DNA of 51,286 nt from Echinococcus granulosus (lineage: Eukaryota; Platyhelminthes; Cestoda; Cyclophyllidea; Taeniidae), in assembly GCF_000524195.1 (NCBI RefSeq), contig NW_020170518.1:150712-201997 (forward strand). Reading direction: 5' to 3'. Below are positions 1-10,100 of the stretch, one piece after another. The notes beneath the pieces are model-generated. The model was not told the DNA's origin and made no database searches. It saw only the letters and a list, made by a program, of their open reading frames with translations. The translations under genes and the position numbers were made by a program. The number at the start of each line of letters is the position of its first letter. The stretch's first letter is position 1.

Positions 1-143
1 AACTTTTGTACTTTGAATTAGCCCCCTTGTACCCGGCTGGGTGGGCTGGCCTTTTGGGCCATGGCAATAGCCCAGACACCTTCTCTGCGCTGAATATATA
101 TTCTGCCCGAGTACTGTGTCAACTTTCGTCTTCAGAGAAGTCT
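1..143. repeat. dispersed repeat copy across the left edge of unit A
   Basis: Positions 105-143 align without gaps to 19732-19770 inside the unit, with 31 of 39 bases equal by my count. Looser similarity extends left to about position 40 (against about 19660). This stretch is therefore probably a diverged member of an interspersed repeat family. Positions 1-130 are not part of the duplicated unit, while 131-143 are, so the unit boundary falls inside this repeat. I see no protein, terminal repeat or target-site duplication and cannot name the family. The short ORF at 6-191 looks accidental. Confidence 0.5.
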
Positions 144-475
144 CCGGACGGTACAATAGGGTTGAATTTTACTTGCGTTTGCGTAGCATGACTGTAAGGT
201 GCATTTCGCTTTATTTCTTAAAAATGGAAAGTTCTGCATTGAAATTAGCAAAGGTTTGCTATACCCCATTGCAGACGGAAGAGAAATTTTGACCTAAATT
301 AAAAAAAGAATCCAAAAATAAAGCGTGAATAAATGCCATAAGAAGGGTTACATTCATTTGATGGACAAAACGGCATGAAAAACTTTACCAAACCTTACTT
401 TAAAACTCTAGAATGTTAATTATTTCCAACCTTGATTGCCATGGTTACATTTGTGGCGCATTTAATCTACAGGGA
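131..475 (+). promoter_or_regulatory. 5' flank of TCTE1, unit A
   Basis: AT-rich, non-coding stretch upstream of the TCTE1 start codon. It has two AATAAA motifs on the plus strand at 317-322 and 328-333, which could be the polyadenylation signal of a plus-strand unit further left, or chance in AT-rich DNA. A possible splice acceptor (TTTAATCTACAG, ending at 472) sits just before the ATG at 476, so a non-coding 5' exon may lie in this flank. I see no TATA box I would defend. Confidence 0.3.
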
Positions 476-3095
476 ATGGAAAATGAGGAAGGTAAAACTG
501 AACAACCGCAAGAACCCCCCATTGATCAAGTTCAAACAAAACAAGCACATCCTCCTCCTTTCAGTTTTTCTGAGACTTTACAACAGAAAACAACAGAGTC
601 TTATATCCCTCCAGCGACTCGACGGTTCATTGCTGAAGATCTTACGCATAACCCAGATGTTGTTCCCTCGTTAGCTGACTTAGTTATTAAGCAAATCATT
701 GAAAATTTTTCATGTGAGTTAAAGCAGCTGATATACTCCCACACTCAATTAGGTACTTCCGTACTTTAATAATTTAAGAATTCCAGGTTTCCTTAATAAG
801 TGCGTTGTCAACCGCTGGAGCATAACTTTTAGAATGTAGAATCAGCCGCCTCTCTCTTCGTTCATAATTGACTGTCCGCCAGACTACCTTCTCCTCTCAT
901 TTAATCAGTTAATTACAGTGCCCTTCCACACCTCAACAAGGAGCAACTACAACACGTATTGGACGCTCTTCCAACGGATATTCCTCTGAGGGTCGTTGCA
1001 CACACTATCTCTGATGAGGCCTTCTGGCAGCGCATGAGCCTCTCCCGCTGGCCCGTAGTCGATGTAGTTAAGCATGGAAATTCGTGGAAGTGCGCCTTCT
1101 TTGAGAAGTACCTTGAGCAAATGATCCACGAGTATGTGCCGGACCAGACCTATCCGGTGTGGATAGAGGAGGCGGTGCAATTCGGTGCAACATACGTCCG
1201 ACGCCTCGATGTTAAAGAGCTTCTCCCACCGGAGAAATTTATGATAAGAAATACTAGGGTGAGCCGGATTATTCCGTAAATTAGGATTTCCCTATTTCAC
1301 AAGGCGCCGCATCAGCCCTATCTTGTTTTAATTGCCCAAAACAACTCAATAATTCGCTTCTCTCCTTTCAGCGATCCGCCTTACCTACTACCTTCCTGAA
1401 TAATGAACAGGGATCTCGAGATTTCGCAGTGGGCAAGAAAAAATCCGATGACTATAGCGACGACTTTGATGAGCAAGAAGACGAGGAGGGCGGCGGCGTC
1501 GGTGGTGCAGAGGGAGCATTCATTGGTGGAGTGGAGGAGGGAGGAAACGAAGGCACTGGCGCTGGCGGCGGTGGTGGTGAAGATGACGAGGAAGGTGAGA
1601 TCACGGCCGCAGTGGACCACTTGGATTTGGGTCAAGTTATTGCAAAATTGGATCGATTGACACACCTTAGTGTGCAGTATCGTGTTCGCAATGTGGGCTT
1701 GGATTTTGAGTGGAGCCAATTTCAGTTCACTGGCCGTGATTGCGTCAGTTTCTCTAAGGCGATTCGGAATCACACCTCGTTGAGGATTCTGGAGTTGGTG
1801 AAGTGAGTTCCGATAGATTTGATGAATTTGAACTGTATTAATTGATGAACTTGACAGGGGAAAGCAGTTTGTCGGTCAAGATGACCGGATAGTAGCACCA
1901 AGACGGTGAAGTCCGATCCGACTTTGTCAGTAATATTAACGGCTTCTCTTCCTTGCACCCTTATAGCAGTCGCGTGGACTGTGAGAGATGCCGTGTGCTG
2001 GTTGGTCACCTCCTCGATCACCCCTCGCTGCTAGTGCTCAACCTCTCGCACAACATCATCTCCGATTGGGGCGCCCGAGCCCTGGGAAAACTAATCAACG
2101 GACGCAGCCGATTAGAATGCCTCGATTTGACAAACAATCGGGTGAACGCGGAGGGAGGTGAGGCACTGAGTCATGCGCTGTCAAAGGGTGCCGGCACCTT
2201 GATGAAACTCAACCTTCGTCTGAATTGCATTCGTGACGATGGCGCCAGCTCTATCGCTCGGGTGAGCAGAAACATGCTGCTAATGAAAAGTATTAAGTGC
2301 ATTTAAAAACGACAAACTTATGGTCGACACTGCTACTAACAAAGCACTCAGTAGACGCAACGATGGGGCTTGTGAGGGTACACATTTAGACAGCATTTTT
2401 GACCACCACTAAACTGACTGCTATGGTCACGAAAGAACCATAGAAAAAGCTGGAAAAATATTGCTTTTTTTCATTGTGTCGCTTAAGTCTTTGCTGCGAA
2501 ACACCACCCTGAGGGAGCTCAATCTGGCCGCCAACAGCATCGGTGATGCGGCGATCCTCGTCTTTGGTCAAGTTCTCACGCACAACTCGACCCTACAGAA
2601 ATTGGATCTTTCCAATAACAGCATCAGCTCGGTGAGTTCAGATAGGATTTGAGATGAAAAAAGTGAACGCCAGTCGTGAATCACATATTTTGCCATTTTG
2701 AAGGAGGCAGGCAAAAAGTTCCAGGAGTGTATAGCCTCCAACCAGACCCTCACCTACTTGGACCTTCGTTTCACTGGAATCCCACAGGTCTTTGAATTCA
2801 CTCTGCAACAGAACATCGAGGCCAATGATAATCGGTACCGTATGGAGCGGGAGAAAAATGCCGAGGTAAGAATAGGGAAAGTTAAGCAATTAGGCCACCA
2901 AAACAGTTCATGGCAACATTGTGCTATCTGCGGCACACGGTTCCACGCAGCCGCAGCCTAAAAGTGATTTCGTTTGTCTCGCCCTTCTAGACCAGCCACA
3001 TGCCACTCCCGGGCCTGATCAGCGTGGCGGTGAACAAGGTGAAGTCGGATTTGGAGAAGACCAAGCCACGGCCTACCGTTTTCAGTCTCCAGTGA
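476..3095 (+). CDS. TCTE1: T-complex-associated testis-expressed 1 / dynein regulatory complex subunit 5, unit A
   Basis: Seven exons: 476-713, 909-1258, 1372-1802, 1967-2261, 2488-2631, 2704-2865, 2991-3095. They total 1,725 nt, giving 574 residues, and all splice phases agree. DRC5 belongs to the nexin-dynein regulatory complex that links outer doublets in motile axonemes. Exon 2 carries the conserved N-terminal domain, with LPTDIPLRVVAHTISDEAFW and VRRLDVKELLPP. Exon 3 has an acidic, glycine-rich linker (about residues 216-270) followed by VRNVGLDFEWSQFQFT, typical of the family. Residues about 335-520 are leucine-rich repeats, for example LLVLNLSHNIISDWGARALG, LRELNLAANSIGDAA and LQKLDLSNNSIS. 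The tail is basic. I chose ATG 476 because the frame after it is protein-like; an in-frame ATG at 413 would add 21 residues. Exon 2 must start at 909, not 919, to hold frame. Family assignment is from remembered homologues. Confidence 0.85.
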
Positions 3096-3492
3096 GCGCA
3101 CCCACCCAGCATCCACGATCGCGTATTGTGATACACTCGCCTCCTTGTGCATAGAACAACGTCCACAGGTACACAGTTTGCATATAACCACCGAAATTAT
3201 GCATTTCTCTTCATTTTTTTTCTAAGAAAGCAAGGAGGTTGAAGGGGAGGGGGGGTTGGGAAGGATGTCAGGAAGACAAGTAATAGAGACCTAATGAGAG
3301 GAGGGTAAGAAGTCACGATGTACACAGTGTAATGAGGGGGAATTATCACAAGATGAGGCTGATATATCCAGTCGATGAAGTGCCTACAAAGGAAGAGTGC
3401 GCTAAACTCACACTGATTGGCTGGTTTGAATACGGTCGATACGCAGGGACTGACCTAGAGGAGGGCGGGGGGCTTTGTACACATTTGATTGG
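3096..3492. other. convergent intergenic region, unit A
   Basis: About 400 bp between the two stop codons, containing both 3' ends. It has a T-rich stretch near 3214-3222 and a G-rich tract at 3240-3260. I find no AATAAA for TCTE1 on the plus strand here, so its 3' end may use a variant signal or run into the antisense of centriolin. The short plus-strand ORF at 3332-3568 is antisense to the last centriolin exon and has no recognisable content. Confidence 0.5.
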
Positions 3493-3498
3493 TTTATT
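3493..3498 (-). terminator. AATAAA polyadenylation signal overlapping the centriolin stop codon, unit A
   Basis: Read on the minus strand, the last codons are GCG CAC CAA TAA A. The TAA stop (3496-3494) therefore sits inside AATAAA (3498-3493). A TGTGT element follows on the same strand about 10 nt later. If used, the 3' untranslated region would be only a few tens of bases. Confidence 0.45.
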
Positions 3499-4130
3499 GG
3501 TGCGCCTCTGTTGCCCCGATTTGATGTTTCAGTCGTTCAATCTCCAGATTGGTTTGATGCTCAAGTAGCTGTCGCCTTGCCTGCTCCTTAACCAAAACAT
3601 GCGAGTGTTAACAAATGCCGCGATGTTACTCTGTTATGAATTAACCGCGTTGTGCAAACCTGGAGGTTAAGGAGCCTATCATCAGAAGAGGATTGTGGGG
3701 TTATAGACGATCCCAAACCGGAAGAAGGTGGACGAACGTTTTTCGTGGAAGGGGGTTGGGGAGGCAGTGGGTGCAGTTGCTCCTCCCCAACGGATTCGGC
3801 ACTCCCGCCCTGTGGCATTGCCAAATGCTAAATGGGCGACAGATGACAGGGACAGGATATCACCTCGTCTAAAATCATCTCCCCCACATACCGTGTGAGT
3901 GGTAGCAAACTTACTGGAACAGAAGAGAAGGATTTGAGGTGGGTGGTGGAAAACCCGTTCAATGGGGAGTGGAGATTTCGACGAACCAGCGACTCGATAG
4001 CGTCAAAATGCCGAAGCGCTGCATCGATTCCACCGGCGGTGGGGCTGGAGGCGGCCAATTCAGTCTTGATTGCAAACAGAGCTTCCTGCAGACGGCGCTC
4101 ACGATCTGAAACCTCTTCACTGGCCGCTAT
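3494..4130 (-). CDS. CNTRL: centriolin C-terminal exons, unit A
   Basis: Exon 4130-3915 (72 codons) has a short helix, ERRLQEALFAIKTELAAS, then a flexible region with LRHFDAIESLVRRNL. Exon 3827-3660 is Pro/Ser-rich. Exon 3586-3494 ends the protein with a last helix, EQARRQLLEHQTNLEIERLK, and TAA. The last intron is 73 nt. Reading through its donor CAG|GTTTGC would give a different 24-residue tail ending at 3588, so the spliced tail is preferred for its helical content. Confidence 0.72.
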
Positions 4131-7100
4131 CTGGAAGGTGCAGTAGGGGAGACGATAAAAATCAAAACCGTCGATGGCAATTGGAGCATCTCTAATTTAA
4201 TTGGTGCTACTGGATTTTCCATCGAGAGTAGATCTGAAGTGTGTCCTATCAGTACTTGTGACAGCCAGCTCACACGTCGTGGGCCGGCTAGGTGGGATGA
4301 CAGACGGCAGTGACACCGAGTGCGTGTACAGGCGCTCCAGAATTGTGCTTCAGAGGTAAGCAGAGAGGGGACAGAGAAGTGAGTGTGCATTGTGACAGGG
4401 GGTGAGGACAAAAACAACGACTGTCTGAGAATTAGCGGAGTGTGTGAAAGCTCAGTGTACAAGTTTTGTTTACGAATGTGCTTTGTCAAATTTACCACGA
4501 AAACCTCGTCCATCAGCGTGCCAAAAGTAGACACCTTGAACAAAAATCATTACTTAGACAAGATGCTACTGATGCCAAATAAGTAGGCGTCAGTAGAGAG
4601 CAGAACGCACCCTAGCCTGGAGGTAAGTGTAGTTTCGACGCAGGAGGGCCAGCTCTTCAGCAAACACACTTGCGCGATTACACTGCTCCTCGGCCACACG
4701 TTCAAGGTCGGCCAGTTCCTTGGCTGTGCGGCGTTTAAGCTTCTTGCAGGCACGTTGTGTTGCCTCCAATTGACTACGGGTTGTCGTCAGCTCTGAAACC
4801 AGCTGGCTGTGGTCCTCCATCAGCTTTGTTTTGTCACCGATAAGCACCTCAATTTCGTGTTCTGGAAAAATGAGGAAAAGTGCGTAGACGTTTTTAACGA
4901 AAACAAAATCTATAAGTCTCCTACCGCTCGCCAGTGAATGCCTGTACCAAGAATCTATCAGTAGTATCACTTTTCAATTGAAGCAAATAGCGACAAAACG
5001 CAGCGCCTTCAAAAAAAAAAATCGAGCAAGCTCAAACATGCCTCGCTGTCTCAGAAGACTCTCGAGTCCCTCCAGCCTCGAAACCACTGCGTCGATATCA
5101 CCGTGGTTATGCTAAATGAAATTAAAACGTATTTCCAACTTTTTAGTGAATTAAAATTCACCATTTTGGGAAAAAAACGCACCCTTGGAAACTGCAGTTT
5201 CACCTGCATCTCCTTAAGTAATCTCTGTTTCTCACTTATCTCGCGAGCCAGCCTTTCGGATTCCACCGTTTGGGCAGCGATTGTCTACGGAACAAAAAGG
5301 TTGTTTGTTTATTTTGAGTCCAACAAATCAGCACAAACTAATAAGAGACAGAAAAGCGAACCGCGTTTAGAGCCTGAAGTTTTTCACCAGCCCGTGAGAC
5401 CTTAGTGTTGGAATCGGATTTTTCCAGCCTCTGGTGGGCTGATGTGATTTGATCCCTGTAAAGTGAGCAAAGAAAGATATCGGTAGAAGAACTACGGTGG
5501 CGTTTTTAACTACGACTGAAGAAAGCGACTGACTCTAGATTCTGGAGTTCGTTGGATCCTGCCTGCAGTTGCTGTTTGAGTTGGGTCAGTTCCATCTTTG
5601 CGGTGGACCTCTCAGAGGCGATCTGCTGAGTGGAATTGAGCATTCGCTGAAGCTCCTTCTCCATCGCCACGATTCGAGACTCCGAAGAGGAGCATAGGTC
5701 GGAGATGAGTCTACATGTCAATTTGTGACCAATTTACTTACGTTTACGATACAACTTAGAATCACGAAAGCCTTTGAGCCAAAGTTATTGATACAGGCAA
5801 TTTAATTCTATTTTTTTCGTAAGCGGTCGAGTTCGATATCACTTGTTTGGCCAAAAAGGAAGAAATTTGGCGATGAATCTGCAGGACATCTTCAGCTCAT
5901 TTTCTGCACTAATCAAAGCCAGCGAAGCTCATTGGGCGACCCATTCAAAAACAGCGGTTAACCAGTAGAATCTTTAAACGCAGCAATGCCATAATTATCT
6001 TAAACGCTTTTATAACCTGTACCATGAAATCGTCCCCTCCTATAAATCCCACCCCTCCAAAAACATGCCTGATGAGTTTCACAAAAAGCTCATTTAAAAA
6101 TGCCATTGCTAAAAAGCATCCATACCTCTCTAACATAAACCTTGTGATTACAATGTGGTTAAGCTAAAACAACAGCAGTTCTTCCATGAACAGTGGACAC
6201 AATCGAATTAATCCAACACTCACCTCTGTTTCACCTCCACACTGGCCTCAAACGCCTCCAACTGGCCCTTCAACAACTCGCCCTTCTGCCGTGTTAGTGA
6301 CAACTGAGCCTCTGCATTTTGTCGGCGGGTTTGGGCCAAGACCAACTCCTCTTTCGCCTCGGTTAGGGATTTTTCGAGTTGGGACACCTCCTCCCTCTGG
6401 CAATTGCAAAAGAAGGCGCGTTTCATTAGTGTTTACAGGCTAGCACCGTACAGGTAGTTTACAACTCTGGCGACCTACCTTCATCCTCCTCTGATCCTCC
6501 AACTTGGAAATCTCGTCTTTGTGACGACTAATGTCGGCTTGAAGGTTTTGCAAGCGCAGTGTTAATTCACTCACATCCCCACTGATTGTTGGAATGCCAT
6601 CGGAGGTCTGAAAAAAGAAGACACATCTTGCTACCGAGGAAGCTTTGTGGAGGTAGCGAAATCAAGAAGCTTGAATTACTGGGTGCATAGAGGCGGTTCG
6701 TCGAGAGGACTGAAGCTCCGAGGCCATGCGGTCCCGTTCCTGACGAACAGAATACAACTCCTCCTAAAATTAACACGATACAGAAAGGTTTATTTGGCTT
6801 TGGGATACTAAGGGGAAGAACTGTCTGCCCAAGGACATCTCACCTTGGCAATGCTGAGCTCATCCAGCTTGAGCCGCAGCTCACGACGAGTTGCCTCCAG
6901 CTGCACATCAGCTAGGTGCGCCTCTTGAGCCTTCTTGGAACGAAGGAGCTCCAGTTCTGCTGTGCGAATGCCGATTTCTCTCGAGAGGGTCTCCATGCGA
7001 GCCCGAGCTTCTGCAACCTGTGAGGAGAGAGTGGAAAGCTGAACGGCCCTTTCAAGGGACGATGATGCCCATGAAGCAAGAGGACCTAACCTTCGGTTGC

Positions 7101-10100
7101 AATTGATCCAACTCGTAGCGCGGTGAGATAGAGTGACTACTGTCTGACCGTGGATTTCCATCACCCACGGAGGAAGCTTCTGTGGTGAAACCGGTGAACC
7201 TGCATAGAGAAAATGGAAGTATTTTCGAAGAAACGAATTTGAGCCGAGATCGCCTCGACCTCATCAGCCCACTTATTAGGAAGGCTACTTGTCAATCGCT
7301 CTCCAAAAAGATTTTTACGGAGTTCCGTGACTATAATCATCATCTAGATATGTAGGTAGGTAGACTTCGAACGACAAGAAGGAGGGGAACTAGCTGATAT
7401 GGCAGGATGGAGATTGCTTACGCTTGAGAAGTTCTCTTCTGCGGATGCGAGCTTTTTTCCTCAACACGTCGAGAAATCGCCGCCAATTCTTCTTTCCGAT
7501 GCTCCTTTTGTTGCTCCACGGCAGCAATCTGTGGTGGGGCAGGATATCACGGAGGATTAAAGTGGTCAGGATGACCTATTCGCTTCATCATATACATGCG
7601 GGGGAATAAACTCTTCCACCACTTACCTCCACTCTCAGAGCACCGAGGTGACTGGTCAGTTCTGCGATCTTTTCCTCAAGGTGTTGCGATTCTGCCCTTT
7701 GAGCTTCAACTTGGTCAGCTTGTCTACCAACACGGAAGGAGGGTGAAAGTCAGCTGAGCCGATCAAGGCGCCACGGAACCGGGACAAAAAAACCTCAACT
7801 TACGAGGAGCGCTCCGCAATCATCGACTTCACCTTGTCATTGGCGCGCAGCAGCTCCTCTTTGCTCGCAAGCAGCTCACTGGTCACTCGAGTTAGCTCGC
7901 CTTCGCGCTCCTGTGGAGATGGGAAAATATCCCATAATCGAGAGGCCATTAAGCCTAACACTGCATCGAAATAAATTACTATCTTAACAATAGAAAAAAA
8001 GGACGCATTAAAGGCATCTTCGTAAATCTGTAAAACAATTGAATAGGTAGGAACAGAGGTTATAAACAATGGCAGGCGGGTAAACGTTACCTTCAAGAGT
8101 TTTTGAAGTTCCAGTGAAGAAGTCCTCACTTCCTTCAGCTTCGCCTGCATAGTAAAGCAGCATACACAGAAACGTGGCACACTTAAGCCCTAATTAAGTA
8201 GTATGTGGGTGGTGGACAAGGCTCCAGTTACAGGAGGCAAAAGCGTAAGCCCGCCCTTGCTTCTTGCGTACTCCTCTCACCTTGCACCAACGGCACCCTC
8301 AAAACTGCGCTAATAATGGCGGCAGCAGTATCGCTTCCCGGTAGTCATGGTAGCCAAAATACATGTACACAACACCAATGAAAAGTAGAATGCCTGCAAA
8401 TTGCCTACATATACGTCGTTTCAAATATTTGGAAGTGCTAGCGCTAGGCGTTACCGCCATTAGGCTGCAAGTGAGCTTGGAAATTCGGCCAAGGGGTTTG
8501 CCGTAAGATGCCGAGGGAATGAATAGCATTATCCGAGCCTGGCTACGTCTGCAAATCGTAAGGGAAATACACTGAGCTAAGTGAAGTCCTTCAGTCTCCC
8601 ACGACCCGGTGCACACGGAGCGCTGTTTATGTCACCAAGGCTGCTGGCCTCCCAACCCATTCTACAAGCTGATAGCAAGGCTACATTCACGCTCATGCAC
8701 CCTGTGACGACTCCAAGGTGTCCGAGCACCGAGCTATAACGATAGAGATGGAAAGCGTTTACTGTAGGTGGATGAAGAAGACTATCAAAATCGTGTCAAA
8801 TTTTGGCAACAACCTCCAGATGTGAAGACTCCATGCCTACCCATCTGGAAGGCGCGTCAACTTACCCTCTTCTGTTGAAGTTGTTGACGTAGCTCGTCAG
8901 CGACTCCTTGAAGGTGTTGGAGATAGTCTTCCAAGTTGTGATGCTCAGTGACGTTGCAAAGCAACTTTCCTGACGGCACCACACGAACCATCTCGGTTAC
9001 CTCACCCGCCGAGTTATCACAGACTGGAGGAGAGGAAAATGCGGAACATCAATTTTTCTAGTGGACCGTTTCAATGCCACGGCCAAAGCAGAAGCATAAC
9101 AAGTGGGAATACCGTCGACGTTAATTTCACCCGACCATGTGGCCGCCTCTGGTTCTTCTGTATCATCATGATTAAGAACATTTCCTGTCCCCACACTTCC
9201 CATTTCGCATTTTTAAATTATCAGCAGCTTAGTTCTAGGCACTGGCAAACCCCATATGCTTCCGGTCTCAAAAATTGCCTAAATATTCCCTCGCCGCTTT
9301 GCCTGAGAGCAAAGCAGGCATGCTACCGCTAAATGCGACCACAATTTTATGGTTATAACAGGAAATTGCATAACATAATGCTGAAATACCTACTTCTTTC
9401 CGTTATAAAGGCTGCAAAAACAAAAGTTGGGCAACAGCCTACCTGGCGTGGTTTGGGTCAACCGATTGACAATTCCAGTCAGCTTCGAAAGTTCACGCTC
9501 CTGAGCTTTAAGGGTGCCTCGAACTTCCTCCAGGTCTCCGTTTTGACCGCTTTGATCTGTGCAAGGGGGGAAGAGAGAGATGGTACGTTAAAGACACTTA
9601 ACTGACAGACGGAGCCCGTTCCACAATGGAAGGTAAAGAGGGAGCAAACATACCACGTGAGTGGTTGGGACTATCGCGCATCAACTTGTGCTGCAGCTCC
9701 AATATACAGTCTCGACATCTCCGCATCTCGGCCAGACCTTCGGAGAGTTGCTAAAATGATGGAGAAGTGGTGTGGATTAAACGCTCCACCTTATCGTTAC
9801 GTTGCCTTATTCGGAGATTCAGTCCTATGAGGGTGCCGTAACGATCTGCTGGGGTGCAGCTGGATCCCAATGACCCGCTTTCCAATTGGTGCAGGGGTAA
9901 ATCAATTGTTTCCTTACTTAAGATGGTCAACGCCATGAATTACTGTTTTTCATACGTCAATCCGTACTTGGATTAACAACGATACGTAACCCTCCATGAT
10001 CAAGATTGGGGGAAGAGTGCCTTTTTGAATGCGAAAATACATCACGTGATGGTGAATGTTGCGTTCCACTTCTGTTTACTGCAATAAAAAAAGTTGACGA

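Noticed and set aside
1..130. The flank as a third, partial copy of the unit
   Set aside because: It does not match the end of the unit (25579-25708). The only resemblance is to the diverged repeat at about 19660-19770.
909..918. Starting TCTE1 exon 2 at 919 (after TTAATTACAG)
   Set aside because: It shifts the frame relative to exon 1. The acceptor at 908 restores ENFS...LPHLNKEQLQ continuity.
7200..7343. Minus ORF with KWADEVEAISAQIRFF as an extra centriolin exon
   Set aside because: Entry at the phase required by the preceding exon gives immediate stops. Splicing from 7422 directly to 7199 keeps frame, so this is intron.
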